DNA of 33,792 nt. Source: Bacteroidales bacterium (GTDB taxonomy: Bacteria; Bacteroidota; Bacteroidia; Bacteroidales; Bacteroidaceae). The translations under genes and the position numbers were made by a program. Below are positions 1 through 7,013 of this stretch, piece after piece. Location of the stretch: positions 1 through 33,792 of the forward strand of contig SFCY01000004.1 of NCBI GenBank assembly GCA_004558865.1, in the 5' to 3' direction. The notes under the pieces were generated by a model, which was not told the origin of the DNA, searched no databases, and was given only the letters and a program-made list of their open reading frames with translations. The stretch's first letter is position 1. Each line of letters opens with the position of its first letter.

Positions 1-10
1 CGCACATGTA

Positions 11-95
11 TCAACCAAATATAAAAGTAATGTTTAACCGGGTCAACCAACATTAAAAATAAGGCTTAAAGTAGTCAACCAAAAACGTTAAACTA
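11..95. repeat. Three degenerate 31-32 bp direct repeats headed by TCAACCAA
   Basis: The octamer TCAACCAA occurs at 11-18, 43-50 and 74-81, spaced 32 and 31 bp. Each copy is followed by an A-rich stretch and then a TTTAAC/CTTAAA/GTTAAA element, so the repeat is longer than the octamer but degenerate. The series may continue to the left of the window. No gene lies in 1-348; the only other structure there is the 22-bp array that follows. Function unknown. Confidence 0.5.
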
Positions 96-113
96 CACGT
101 CTGTCGGTTGTTC

Positions 114-207
114 ATCTTCTGTGACAATTGTCACAGACTATCGTGTCAATTGTCACAGACTACTGCGACAACTGTCACGGACTATCGCGACAATTGTCAC
201 AGAAGAT
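114..207. repeat. Four-unit 22-bp tandem array bounded by a 19-bp inverted repeat
   Basis: The core CAAYTGTCAC starts at 125, 147, 169 and 191, an exact 22-bp period. The two ends, 114-132 and 189-207, are perfect 19-bp inverted copies of each other, and the first core sits inside the palindrome TGTGACAATTGTCACA. A related four-unit array is at 31885-31972. A 22-bp period is about two turns of B-DNA, so the cores would face the same side of the helix. This suits a protein-binding array, but the function is not known. Confidence 0.8.
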
Positions 208-348
208 AGGTAGATACACCTTTTAGGGGCGGCACGAGTCACGGCCGCTGCAGCGGACGCACACGTTCACATAGAATGGTAATCGCGTGTCTCCCTCTTA
301 TGAGTCTGGGGAGGAAACTATTTTGATTGTTGATGATGAAATCCCTAC

Positions 349-1284
349 TCAGCGTAGCAGTTGCGCCCTGCCGAAGATCCACGACAGATGCAGACGGTCG
401 AGGGACTTGGCAATGAGCAGCGAACCCACGATGCCCATCACGATGACCGCTACGGCATGCAGCACTCCGCTTGCGTCGAATTGGAAAATGGGAAGAAGAT
501 ATTTGCCCGCCATCGTGAAAATGGGGTGGAACATATAGACGGGCAGGGTGTTGCGGCCTATATACAAGATGCCGTCGAGCGGCTTGCCATGACAATACCG
601 CTTGAGGTAGGCGGCCGACGAGAGAAAGCAAAACGCCATCACCAACACGAGGACATTGCCCCAATACCACTCTGAGTCGATGAAGAGCAGCAGCAACAGG
701 GGGACGACGGCCAGCCAAGAGGGGGCGAACAGCTTGTTGTAGTCGACCGTAGAGACACGCAATACTATACCTATATAATAAAATATGGCGTGGGTCCAGT
801 TCAAGATTGGAGTGAACTGGGACACGAAAAGGAGGACAATGCCGTAGGCGATGAGCTTGAACGAGCCGGACTTGCCGGGCAGGCAACGGAATGTGGCGTA
901 GCCCAAGAAGCCGCACACCAACATGACCCGGAAGAACCAGTAGGGGCCTATGGCGTGGATGCACAGCACGTAGAACGCCGTGTCCCAATCCAAATGGTCG
1001 ATGCCGTCCCTCACGGGCAAATAGAGCGAGAGCACCATGTAGCCAGTGACCAAGATCACGTAAGGCGACAGGATTCGGAGCAGGTAGACGGCAAACTTCT
1101 TGACGGGCTTGTCGAAGTTGACCAGATAGCCGGTGACCAACAGGAACGTGGGCATGAGAAACGACAACACGCCACTCTTGACATCGGGGTGGATATTGCC
1201 AAAATTGACAATATGCACAAAGATGACAAGGGCAATCAATATGGCTCTCTGAAAGTCTATCTCGTCAATGTGGCTCTTGGGCAT
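349..1284 (-). CDS. Acyltransferase-3 family membrane protein
   Basis: This 311-residue protein is almost entirely hydrophobic, with about ten predicted membrane segments. The first segment has the family pattern of an early Arg (R13) and an invariant-type His (H24, in FVHIVNFG). The family (PF01757; OatA, WecH, OafA) moves acyl groups, usually acetyl, from the cytoplasm to sugars or peptides on the far side of the inner membrane. It is the last gene of a minus-strand operon, starting 5 bp after the stop of the SGNH gene. Having this family and an MBOAT in one operon suggests two separate decorations or a relay. The acceptor cannot be told from sequence; a surface polysaccharide or O-antigen is the likeliest. 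No convincing terminator was seen after its stop. Confidence 0.85.
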   Translation of the reverse strand: MPKSHIDEIDFQRAILIALVIFVHIVNFGNIHPDVKSGVLSFLMPTFLLVTGYLVNFDKPVKKFAVYLLRILSPYVILVTGYMVLSLYLPVRDGIDHLDWDTAFYVLCIHAIGPYWFFRVMLVCGFLGYATFRCLPGKSGSFKLIAYGIVLLFVSQFTPILNWTHAIFYYIGIVLRVSTVDYNKLFAPSWLAVVPLLLLLFIDSEWYWGNVLVLVMAFCFLSSAAYLKRYCHGKPLDGILYIGRNTLPVYMFHPIFTMAGKYLLPIFQFDASGVLHAVAVIVMGIVGSLLIAKSLDRLHLSWIFGRAQLLR

Positions 1285-1289
1285 GGCGG

Positions 1290-2195
1290 TCAGCTTTTGT
1301 TGTTCAGATTGGCCTGGATGACACTGATGAACTCATGTGTGAAGAGGTCTGCCCCATGGCTGTTGAGGTGCACTTCGTCCTTGAACAGCTCGGGATGCAG
1401 ATAGTATTTCTTCGACCAGGAATAGTCGTAGAAGGGGATTTGGCGGTCCTTGCAGTAGCGGGCCAGCCATTGGGAGCAGCCCCGTGTGGTCAGGCGGAGC
1501 GTAGGAGCGTAGGTGACGACGAGCCTCACGTTGCGGCTGCGGCAGAGGCTGACGATATGGTCCAGCCTCGACAGGCGTACAGAGTCGGGCGAGAAGGGCT
1601 TGGTGGAGACTTCGTGGGGAGTGTGGTAGGCACCGTCCAAAGGTTGGTAGCCGCACAGTTCGGGACACTTCTTGGAGAGGCACAGCTGCAGCACCTCGTT
1701 GAACACGCGGTTGTTGCGATAGAGGTTGGACTGCAGCTTCAGCCGCTCCAAGGGACTGTAGGCGCTGTCCATGGCCTGGGTGAGCGGCCCGCTCATGCCA
1801 TAGAGGCACTTCAGGTTCTTGAACTGGTCGTCCTTGGGGGCTTCCATCATGTCGGAGCTGACGTCGAGTACAATCAGCTTGGGCGTGCAGCGATTGAGAT
1901 ACGAGGCCACGCACAGGTCGAAATAGTCCATCTTCACCCCCGACCGCCCGCCGTTGAAGCAGCTGAGACCCGTCTCCCGCTGGATGATGCGTGGGTCGAA
2001 ACTGTGGTGGGCCCTCGACGCTCCGAGGATGAGAACGTCAGACGTGCGGTGGAACAGCGTCTGGATGGTGTTGGAGAGGTTATACTGCGTCTGGGGCGCA
2101 TGGCGGATGATCAGCTTGGAGGTGGCTCCCACCACAAGGTCGGCACAGAGGAGGGTGGCGGCAAACAACGCGATGAAAAATATCTTTTTCTTCAT
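1290..2195 (-). CDS. SGNH/GDSL-like periplasmic protein, partner of MBOAT
   Basis: The chosen start gives 301 residues opening with a signal-anchor (MKKKIFFIALFAATLLCADL); upstream in-frame codons lack family character. It keeps SGNH-hydrolase landmarks: block I as LGAS with the candidate nucleophile S60, and block V as DEVH with D273 and H276. MBOAT-linked SGNH proteins such as AlgJ, AlgX and PatB sit in the periplasm and pass an acyl group from the MBOAT protein to a polysaccharide. The gene follows the MBOAT stop by 11 bp and precedes the acyltransferase-3 gene by 5 bp, which supports that pairing. The full catalytic triad should be confirmed on a model. Confidence 0.8.
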   Translation of the reverse strand: MKKKIFFIALFAATLLCADLVVGATSKLIIRHAPQTQYNLSNTIQTLFHRTSDVLILGASRAHHSFDPRIIQRETGLSCFNGGRSGVKMDYFDLCVASYLNRCTPKLIVLDVSSDMMEAPKDDQFKNLKCLYGMSGPLTQAMDSAYSPLERLKLQSNLYRNNRVFNEVLQLCLSKKCPELCGYQPLDGAYHTPHEVSTKPFSPDSVRLSRLDHIVSLCRSRNVRLVVTYAPTLRLTTRGCSQWLARYCKDRQIPFYDYSWSKKYYLHPELFKDEVHLNSHGADLFTHEFISVIQANLNNKS

Positions 2196-2206
2196 TGACC
2201 CTAAGT

Positions 2207-3655
2207 CTAAAATTGGAAATATATGAATTGCGGCCCGTTGAACTCTCCCTCCAACAGGATGACGGCCAAGAGCAAGGCCATGCTCACGGCCTGGACATAC
2301 CATTTGGGAGAGTGGAAGAAATGGATGTTGAGTTTCTCCTCGTCCTTCCAGTCCTTGAACAGCATGAGCAGCAAGGGCGGGAAATACATGATGAACGTCA
2401 CGCGCTGGGCCACATACGGATAGAGGAATCCCGTGGAATACTGCGACAGATAGCCGAAGAAGTCGGCGATGCTGTTGCTGCGGAAGATGATGTTGCCAAG
2501 CGTCACGAAGGCGAACATCTTCAGGATGCGCAGGTAGCGGTAGGTGGTGTTCTTCTTCAGGGAGTGGGCTTTCTCAAAGTGCTTTCTCCTCTTCGACACC
2601 AAGTTGTTGAAGATGAGGCAGCAGCCATGATAGAATCCGAAGAGGATGAACGTCCAGTTGGCTCCGTGCCAGGCGCCAATGGCAAGGAGGTTGATCATTA
2701 CGGCCAAGTTGAGCCCCCACGTGCCGAGGTTGCGGAACTTGAGGTTGAGCGGTGTGAACACATAGTCGGTGAGCCAGCTGGTGAGCGTGATGTGCCACCG
2801 CTTCCAATACTCCGTGATGTTGACGGCGAAGAACGGCAGGCGGAAGTTCTCCAGGCTTCGGATGCCCAATATGCGTCCCACGCCGATGGCCATGTCGGAA
2901 TAGCCCGAGAAGTCGGCGTAGAGCTGGAACGAGTAGAGCACGGCGGCGATGGTGAGCGAGGTGGCGTTGTGGTGGGTGTAGTTGTTGAACACGGCGTCGG
3001 TGTAGCCGCATATCACGTCGGCCACGCACATCTTCTTGAACATGCCCCAGAGGATGCGCTTGCAGCCTTCGGCCACGTCGGCCATGCAGAGCTGGTGCGG
3101 CGTGCCCAACTGCTCCAAGAAGGCCTTGGGGCGGTCGATGGGGCCGGAGAGTATGGTGGGGAAGAAGGCCACGTAGGTGGCGAAGCGGATGAAGTCGCCC
3201 TCCGCGTCCATCTTCTTGCGGTGTATCTCCACGAGGTAGCTGATGAGCTTGAATGTGAAGAAGCTGATGCCTACGGGCAGGATAATCTTAAGGGTGTGGT
3301 GGCTGACGTGGAATCCCATCGAGGCGAACAGGTCCTCGAACGACTCGATGAAGAAGTTGAGATACTTGAAATAGAGCAACAGCAGGATGCCCAGCCACAC
3401 GCCAAGGTTGGTGAGGTGCGACGCCTTTCGGGGAGCCGTGTCCCTGTGGCGTTGGATGCCCTTACCTATATAGTAGGTGACGACGGTGCTCACCAAGAGG
3501 ATGGGAACGGCCTTCCAGTTGGCGTAGGCGTAGAAAAAGTATGACGCTATCAGAAGAAGTATGTTCTGCCAGTTTGAGTTCTTTCGGCAAACGCCGAAGT
3601 AAAGGACCAAAACTGGCAGAAAAAAGAGCAGGAAGGCAAGCGAGTTGATGGTCAT
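2207..3655 (-). CDS. MBOAT family O-acyltransferase (AlgI/PatA/DltB type)
   Basis: This is a 482-residue polytopic membrane protein of normal family length. It carries the two histidine signatures of MBOAT proteins: H288 in YWKRWH and H330 in AIGAWHGANW, plus the conserved LYADFSGYSDMAIG stretch around residues 245-258. MBOAT proteins of this group carry an acyl group through the inner membrane, with AlgI working with periplasmic AlgJ/AlgX and DltB taking its cargo from a carrier protein (DltC). Here the gene immediately before it, 2 bp away, encodes an acyl carrier protein, and the one after encodes an SGNH protein. The arrangement is thus DltB-like for the donor and AlgI-like for the acceptor side. 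The group moved is inferred, not shown. Confidence 0.93.
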   Translation of the reverse strand: MTINSLAFLLFFLPVLVLYFGVCRKNSNWQNILLLIASYFFYAYANWKAVPILLVSTVVTYYIGKGIQRHRDTAPRKASHLTNLGVWLGILLLLYFKYLNFFIESFEDLFASMGFHVSHHTLKIILPVGISFFTFKLISYLVEIHRKKMDAEGDFIRFATYVAFFPTILSGPIDRPKAFLEQLGTPHQLCMADVAEGCKRILWGMFKKMCVADVICGYTDAVFNNYTHHNATSLTIAAVLYSFQLYADFSGYSDMAIGVGRILGIRSLENFRLPFFAVNITEYWKRWHITLTSWLTDYVFTPLNLKFRNLGTWGLNLAVMINLLAIGAWHGANWTFILFGFYHGCCLIFNNLVSKRRKHFEKAHSLKKNTTYRYLRILKMFAFVTLGNIIFRSNSIADFFGYLSQYSTGFLYPYVAQRVTFIMYFPPLLLMLFKDWKDEEKLNIHFFHSPKWYVQAVSMALLLAVILLEGEFNGPQFIYFQF

Positions 3656-3657
3656 CT

Positions 3658-3903
3658 CTATTTCTTGAGTCTGTTCTCAATAGAGTCAACCAATTGGCCG
3701 ACGTTGCTCCAACTCAGGATTTCGTTGGATGTAAACTTGATGCCGAAAGCCTTCTCTATGGCCACGATGAGCTGCACGTGGCTCAGCGAGTCCCATTCCT
3801 CCACATCGTCGGCTGTGGTGTCGTCGTTCAACACAATGTCTTCGTTGTCCAACTCGTCGCAGAAGATTTCGTTCACTTTCTTGAAGATTTCACTTCTTTC
3901 CAT
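3658..3903 (-). CDS. Acyl carrier protein
   Basis: This is a small acidic 81-residue protein with the phosphopantetheine attachment motif DSLS (S39) at the start of the predicted second helix, at the normal place and length for a free-standing ACP. It is probably not the housekeeping fatty-acid AcpP, because it lies inside an operon with an FkbH-like protein and an MBOAT. In known FkbH systems a dedicated ACP accepts the glyceryl unit derived from 1,3-bisphosphoglycerate. The MBOAT start is 2 bp downstream, suggesting translational coupling. It needs a phosphopantetheinyl transferase encoded elsewhere. Confidence 0.92.
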   Translation of the reverse strand: MERSEIFKKVNEIFCDELDNEDIVLNDDTTADDVEEWDSLSHVQLIVAIEKAFGIKFTSNEILSWSNVGQLVDSIENRLKK

Positions 3904-3922
3904 AATTGATAAATGTTGTTAC

Positions 3923-4321
3923 TTATTTCTTGTTTACTAATTCCATGAACCCCATTTCGGCATTGAAGAAATAGCATATCTTGCGGTTTCCCAAGGCCGG
4001 GGCCTCCACGGGTTTGAAGAGGGGAGTCCAGTTGTTGGCGGTCAGCTCCTCGCTGAGCCTGTCCACGTCGTCGCAGGCGTAGCAAAGGTGGTAGGGCGCT
4101 ACGCCCCGCTTCTTGAGCATGCGGAGCATCGTGGTGTTGTCGTCGTAGGGCCGCACCAGCTCGATGTCGGTCTCTCCCTCCTTGCGGAGGAAGCAAATCT
4201 TGGTTCTCTGCCGGTCGTCGTCCACCGTCGGCCCGCGCTGGTAGCCCAAGAGCTCAAACTGGCGTGCTGTGCGGTCGATGTCGTCGGTGAGGTATCCGAT
4301 GTGTTCCAATTCGAAGTCCAT
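3923..4321 (-). CDS. VOC (glyoxalase/epimerase-like) family protein
   Basis: The 132-residue product starts at MDFELEHIGY, 5 bp after the stop of the FkbH-like gene; longer in-frame starts would overlap that gene and have no family character. Two beta-alpha-beta-beta-beta halves can be followed. The four metal-ligand positions of methylmalonyl-CoA epimerase/glyoxalase proteins are filled by H7, E54, H78 and E127, so it is probably an active divalent-metal enzyme. VOC enzymes carry out epimerisation, isomerisation, ring opening or lyase reactions; which one applies is not visible. Its position between the FkbH-like gene and the ACP suggests it acts on the acyl or glyceryl group, perhaps setting a stereocentre, or on its precursor. 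Confidence 0.82.
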   Translation of the reverse strand: MDFELEHIGYLTDDIDRTARQFELLGYQRGPTVDDDRQRTKICFLRKEGETDIELVRPYDDNTTMLRMLKKRGVAPYHLCYACDDVDRLSEELTANNWTPLFKPVEAPALGNRKICYFFNAEMGFMELVNKK

Positions 4322-4326
4322 AGCTG

Positions 4327-6072
4327 TTATTCTTTTGTGATGTAGCATTCGCGGGGCTGGTAGCCGTCCACGCCAAGCTCGTATCTCTTGGAGCCGTCGG
4401 CCTGCTCTTCCACCAAGGTGAATCCCAATTGGTCGTAGTGTTGCCTCACCATCTGGTTCTTCAGCGTGGGCAGGTACTGGCCTACAATCTTTCTGTAGCC
4501 GCGCCTGCGGGCCTCCTCCACCATCGTGTTGAGCGTGAAGTTCTCCATGCCGCGTTTCAGCACCCTGCAACTCATGAACCACGTGTCCACGAAGAGGCTC
4601 TCGCTGTCCAAGGGCCTCATGATGACGACGGCGATGAGGCCGTTGTCGCCGAACTTGTCTTTGAGCGTGAAGCTCAGGTCGGCCACTTTGTCGTCGTCGG
4701 CGAAAGCCTTGATGTCGGCCTCCGTGTAGCGCACCGTGCGCAGGTTGAACTGGTTGCTCCGCTGCGAGAGCTGGGCCACGCGGGGGGTGTTGAAGGGCGT
4801 GAACCCGCCGACGGTCGACACCATGCCCAACGACTTGAGGAAGTCGGCCTCGCTGCCGAAGGTCTTCTTCAGCGATACGCGCTTGGCCTCCACCTGATAT
4901 TGCTTGGTGCGGTCCTTGTCGGCGCTGCTGTAGTTGGCCGTCTCAAAGAGATTGAGCGAATAGAGGTACTCCAAGTATTCGGCGGGGTCCTCGGGCAGCT
5001 CGGGAACGGTGATGCCCGGGATGTGTGCCCTCACGATGTTGCGCTCGAAGGGATTGTCGTCGAGGAAGACCATGGAGTCGAACGCGATGTTGAGGATGCT
5101 TTGTATGGTCCTGATGTTGTCCACCTTTGTCTCCCAATTGGCCTGGAACACGGCGATGTCGTCCAACTTGAGAATCATGTCGGGATGCTTGAGGAAAGGC
5201 TCCTTGGCCTTGTCCTCGTCGTTTTTCGATGCTACGCAGACGATGATGCCGCGCTGGCGCAGCTTCTTCACCCACATCTGAAACTCCGTGAAGGCCTTGC
5301 CGATGCCCAAGCCGTGGCCGAGCTGGATTCCCTCCAGCCCGTCGTCGCCTACCACTCCGCCCCAAAGGGTGTTGTCCAAGTCCAAGATGAGGCATTTCTT
5401 GAACTGTCCCCTGCAGGCGCAGATGATGTCCATCACCCTGCCGGCCACGTAGGGGACAGCGTCGACGCTGAGCACCATCTCCGTGCTGACGTAGATGTTG
5501 GCGTCGAACATGAAGTCGCGGCCAAACTTGTTTTGCAGCCCGGCGATGTCGCAGACGAACAGGTTGGGGTGCTTCTGGGCAAGTTCCATCAGTCCGAAGT
5601 TGAGTTTGCGCACCTGATAGGTGAACGACGACTCCACCTTGTTGGCGTAGGAGCCGAACACCGTGTCCTCAATCTCAGGATAGTTGAGGCAGATGATCTT
5701 CTTGCCGCCCAATGCGGGTGTCTCGGCTACGGACTCCACAAACTGCAACCGCTCGCTGGCCAAGGAGACCTGCTCCTGCGGGGAGAGCATGCTGTGCTTC
5801 TCGCAGAGTTTGTGGGTGGACTGGAAAAGGACGATGAACTCGGCGTCGTGTTTGTAGAGCTCGCTGTCGGGATCCATGAATTGTTGGTACACTTGGTTGT
5901 ACTCGGCCTCGAAGAGGTCGATGTTGTATCCTTTGGCCACGCCCAAGCCACGAAGAGCCGTAGCCAAGAACTGGGTGGCCGTGTCGCCTATCAGGGCTAC
6001 GCGGACCACAGGACTTGATGCGGCGGGCTGCTTGGCCAGCTTTTTCAGATCTTTCAACGTTAGTTTGCCCAT
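4327..6072 (-). CDS. FkbH-like HAD-IIIC phosphatase with GNAT-like C-terminal domain
   Basis: The ATG at 6072 gives 581 residues, usual for FkbH-type proteins. Residues 20-215 form an SGNH-like N-terminal domain (ALIGDT near 26-31). Residues 225-345 are the HAD-IIIC phosphatase domain, with D231 and D233 in LDLDNTLWGG and D338/D339 in FLDDNPFERN. The region after about 420 resembles a GNAT acyltransferase. Characterised relatives in tetronate and FK520-type pathways dephosphorylate 1,3-bisphosphoglycerate and load the glyceryl group on an ACP. The next genes encode a VOC enzyme, an ACP and an MBOAT, so this is probably the loading enzyme. It is the first gene of the operon, with a predicted leader of about 185 nt. 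Glyceryl as the cargo is an inference from family. Confidence 0.9.
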   Translation of the reverse strand: MGKLTLKDLKKLAKQPAASSPVVRVALIGDTATQFLATALRGLGVAKGYNIDLFEAEYNQVYQQFMDPDSELYKHDAEFIVLFQSTHKLCEKHSMLSPQEQVSLASERLQFVESVAETPALGGKKIICLNYPEIEDTVFGSYANKVESSFTYQVRKLNFGLMELAQKHPNLFVCDIAGLQNKFGRDFMFDANIYVSTEMVLSVDAVPYVAGRVMDIICACRGQFKKCLILDLDNTLWGGVVGDDGLEGIQLGHGLGIGKAFTEFQMWVKKLRQRGIIVCVASKNDEDKAKEPFLKHPDMILKLDDIAVFQANWETKVDNIRTIQSILNIAFDSMVFLDDNPFERNIVRAHIPGITVPELPEDPAEYLEYLYSLNLFETANYSSADKDRTKQYQVEAKRVSLKKTFGSEADFLKSLGMVSTVGGFTPFNTPRVAQLSQRSNQFNLRTVRYTEADIKAFADDDKVADLSFTLKDKFGDNGLIAVVIMRPLDSESLFVDTWFMSCRVLKRGMENFTLNTMVEEARRRGYRKIVGQYLPTLKNQMVRQHYDQLGFTLVEEQADGSKRYELGVDGYQPRECYITKE

Positions 6073-6265
6073 ACAGTGTTGTTGCCTTAGCTTAAATGGT
6101 TTGTTGGTTTGTCCGTCAGCCTCTTTCCGCCCGACTGCTGCGTCGGCTGTGAAATCGCTGGCTGTTACTTCCCGATGGGCCCGGCTTCGTTTCGCCAAGC
6201 CCTGGCCCGTTTGCCGCTGGCCCCGAAGTAATTGCATGCAAAGGTATAAAAAATTCCTTTGTCTG

Positions 6266-6273
6266 CAAAAATA
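6266..6273 (-). promoter_or_regulatory. -7 box of the FkbH/MBOAT operon promoter
   Basis: On the minus strand the sequence reads TATTTTTG followed by C, matching TAnnTTTG. No good TTTG box lies 19-21 bp upstream, so the assignment rests on one element and its position ahead of the operon. Transcription from here gives a leader of roughly 185 nt before the FkbH start at 6072. No recognised riboswitch was seen in that leader. Confidence 0.5.
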
Positions 6274-6300
6274 ACGTTAGGTTATTTGCTCCTCGTGCAG

Positions 6301-6620
6301 GAAGATGGGGCAAGGCAGCTATGGCTTCCATCTTGGACAATGGGCAACATCATCCGCGCCCGCCCGCGGCGGATGCATGCCTTTGCGCCTAAATACCCGT
6401 TCATCCATGGCCTTCTGCGGCACAAATCGGCTATGTGACAATCGTGTCTCATGTATCAAAACGTCATGCAATTTGGGTATAGCAGCACTCTGTGCTTCTT
6501 GTAATCCTTTCTTTTTGTTGTCAAATGTGTTGTAAGCGGCAACTTCGTAAATGCCATCAGGCTGGGCACAAATCCTTGTAAATAAGTTTTTGTGTAATTA
6601 GTTGACAAAAAGTTGGAGAA
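6301..6620. other. Non-coding stretch with no recognised feature
   Basis: No reading frame here has codon use or similarity suggesting a real gene. A minus-strand frame that runs through the right half also crosses the small-RNA promoter and is low-complexity. Apart from a short GC-rich CCGCGCCCGCCCGCGG patch near 6356 nothing is seen. Confidence 0.4.
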
Positions 6621-6623
6621 AAA

Positions 6624-6655
6624 TTTGGTAGTTTTGTCAAAACGATTTAACTTTG
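6624..6655 (+). promoter_or_regulatory. Near-consensus promoter pointing at a non-coding region
   Basis: TTTG at 6624-6627 and TAACTTTG at 6648-6655 are separated by exactly 20 bp, one of the best Bacteroidetes promoters in the window. No plus-strand gene follows for over 1.4 kb, and the next gene (7014-7577) is on the opposite strand, so the product is probably an RNA. The start of transcription should be near 6659. Confidence 0.8.
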
Positions 6656-6657
6656 CA

Positions 6658-6910
6658 CTTGGATTTTCATCCGAGCGATTAATGAAAGGGGAGTAGGCAG
6701 CCAAGGCCGGCCTGAAAGTCGCGCCTCTCTGACTACCGCTATTCAGAAGTGTATCGAGAAACAGGCTCGCTGTCAAGATTCGGAACCTCTTCGTGCGTGC
6801 CTTATTACATACTTCTCAAAAGAACTTCCTTTTATATCTTCACTTTTGTCAGACGGTTCCGACAAAAGCTCAAGGTCGGTTCTTCGCGAGAAGGCCGGCC
6901 TTGTTGATTT
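6658..6910 (+). ncRNA. Candidate structured small RNA of about 250 nt, family unknown
   Basis: It lies between a strong promoter (6624-6655) and a hairpin followed by a T-rich run. A 7-bp hairpin with a UUUC loop (6658-6675) sits at the predicted 5' end. An imperfect 8-bp stem can pair 6693-6700 with 6729-6736. A perfect 8-bp hairpin CTTTTGTC/GACAAAAG is at 6843-6868, and the terminal stem at 6874-6900. The palindrome GGCCGGCC occurs twice (near 6704 and 6893). There is no convincing coding frame. I could not match it by eye to tmRNA, RNase P RNA, SRP RNA or 6S RNA; 6S is the one I can least exclude. It could also be a shorter RNA. Confidence 0.5.
6874..6910 (+). terminator. Hairpin terminator of the candidate small RNA
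   Basis: GGUCGG...CUUC pairs with GAAG...CCGGCC across a GCGA loop (stem 6874-6900, one bulged U, some G-U pairs). It is followed by TTGTTGATTTCTTT, which is T-rich though not a perfect run. It lies just before the terminator of the converging nicotinamidase gene. Confidence 0.55.
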
Positions 6911-6929
6911 CTTTACGGGAAACAAAAAT

Positions 6930-6967
6930 GCCGTGGCGGTTTCGTGTGTCTTCGAAACCGCCACGGC
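6930..6967 (-). terminator. Strong hairpin terminator after the nicotinamidase gene
   Basis: A perfect 15-bp stem (6930-6944 with 6953-6967) has an 8-nt loop. On the minus strand it is followed by ATTTTTGTTTC, the expected U-rich tail. It ends the lipoprotein-nicotinamidase transcript, whose stop codon is at 7014. Confidence 0.9.
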
Positions 6968-7013
6968 TTGTCCTTTCTGCGGGTATGCGGGCTGCAGCAG
7001 AGTGAGGAAGCTG

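Noticed and set aside
114..207. CRISPR array
   Set aside because: The unit is only 22 bp with a 10-bp core and 12-bp related spacers, and there are no cas genes.
114..207. Plasmid-type iterons marking a replication origin
   Set aside because: A 22-bp period fits iterons, but there is no rep gene, the flanks are chromosomal housekeeping genes, and a similar array occurs 31.7 kb away.
243..254. Palindrome CCGCTGCAGCGG as the terminator of the acyltransferase-3 gene
   Set aside because: The stem is short with no loop and the minus-strand sequence after it is not T-rich.
2195..3544. 449-codon open frame antisense to the MBOAT gene
   Set aside because: It is rich in Glu, Val and His as expected from reading a membrane-protein gene backwards, and has no recognisable domain.
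4429..6018. 529-codon open frame antisense to the FkbH-like gene
   Set aside because: It is a shadow of a gene with clear HAD motifs, and its translation has the Val/Leu/His/Glu bias of a reverse frame.
6456..6776. 106-codon minus-strand frame
   Set aside because: It crosses a strong plus-strand promoter and the candidate small RNA, has no family features and no promoter of its own.
6658..6910. tmRNA or RNase P RNA
   Set aside because: No tRNA-like ends or tag frame for tmRNA, and none of the conserved RNase P core sequences are present.
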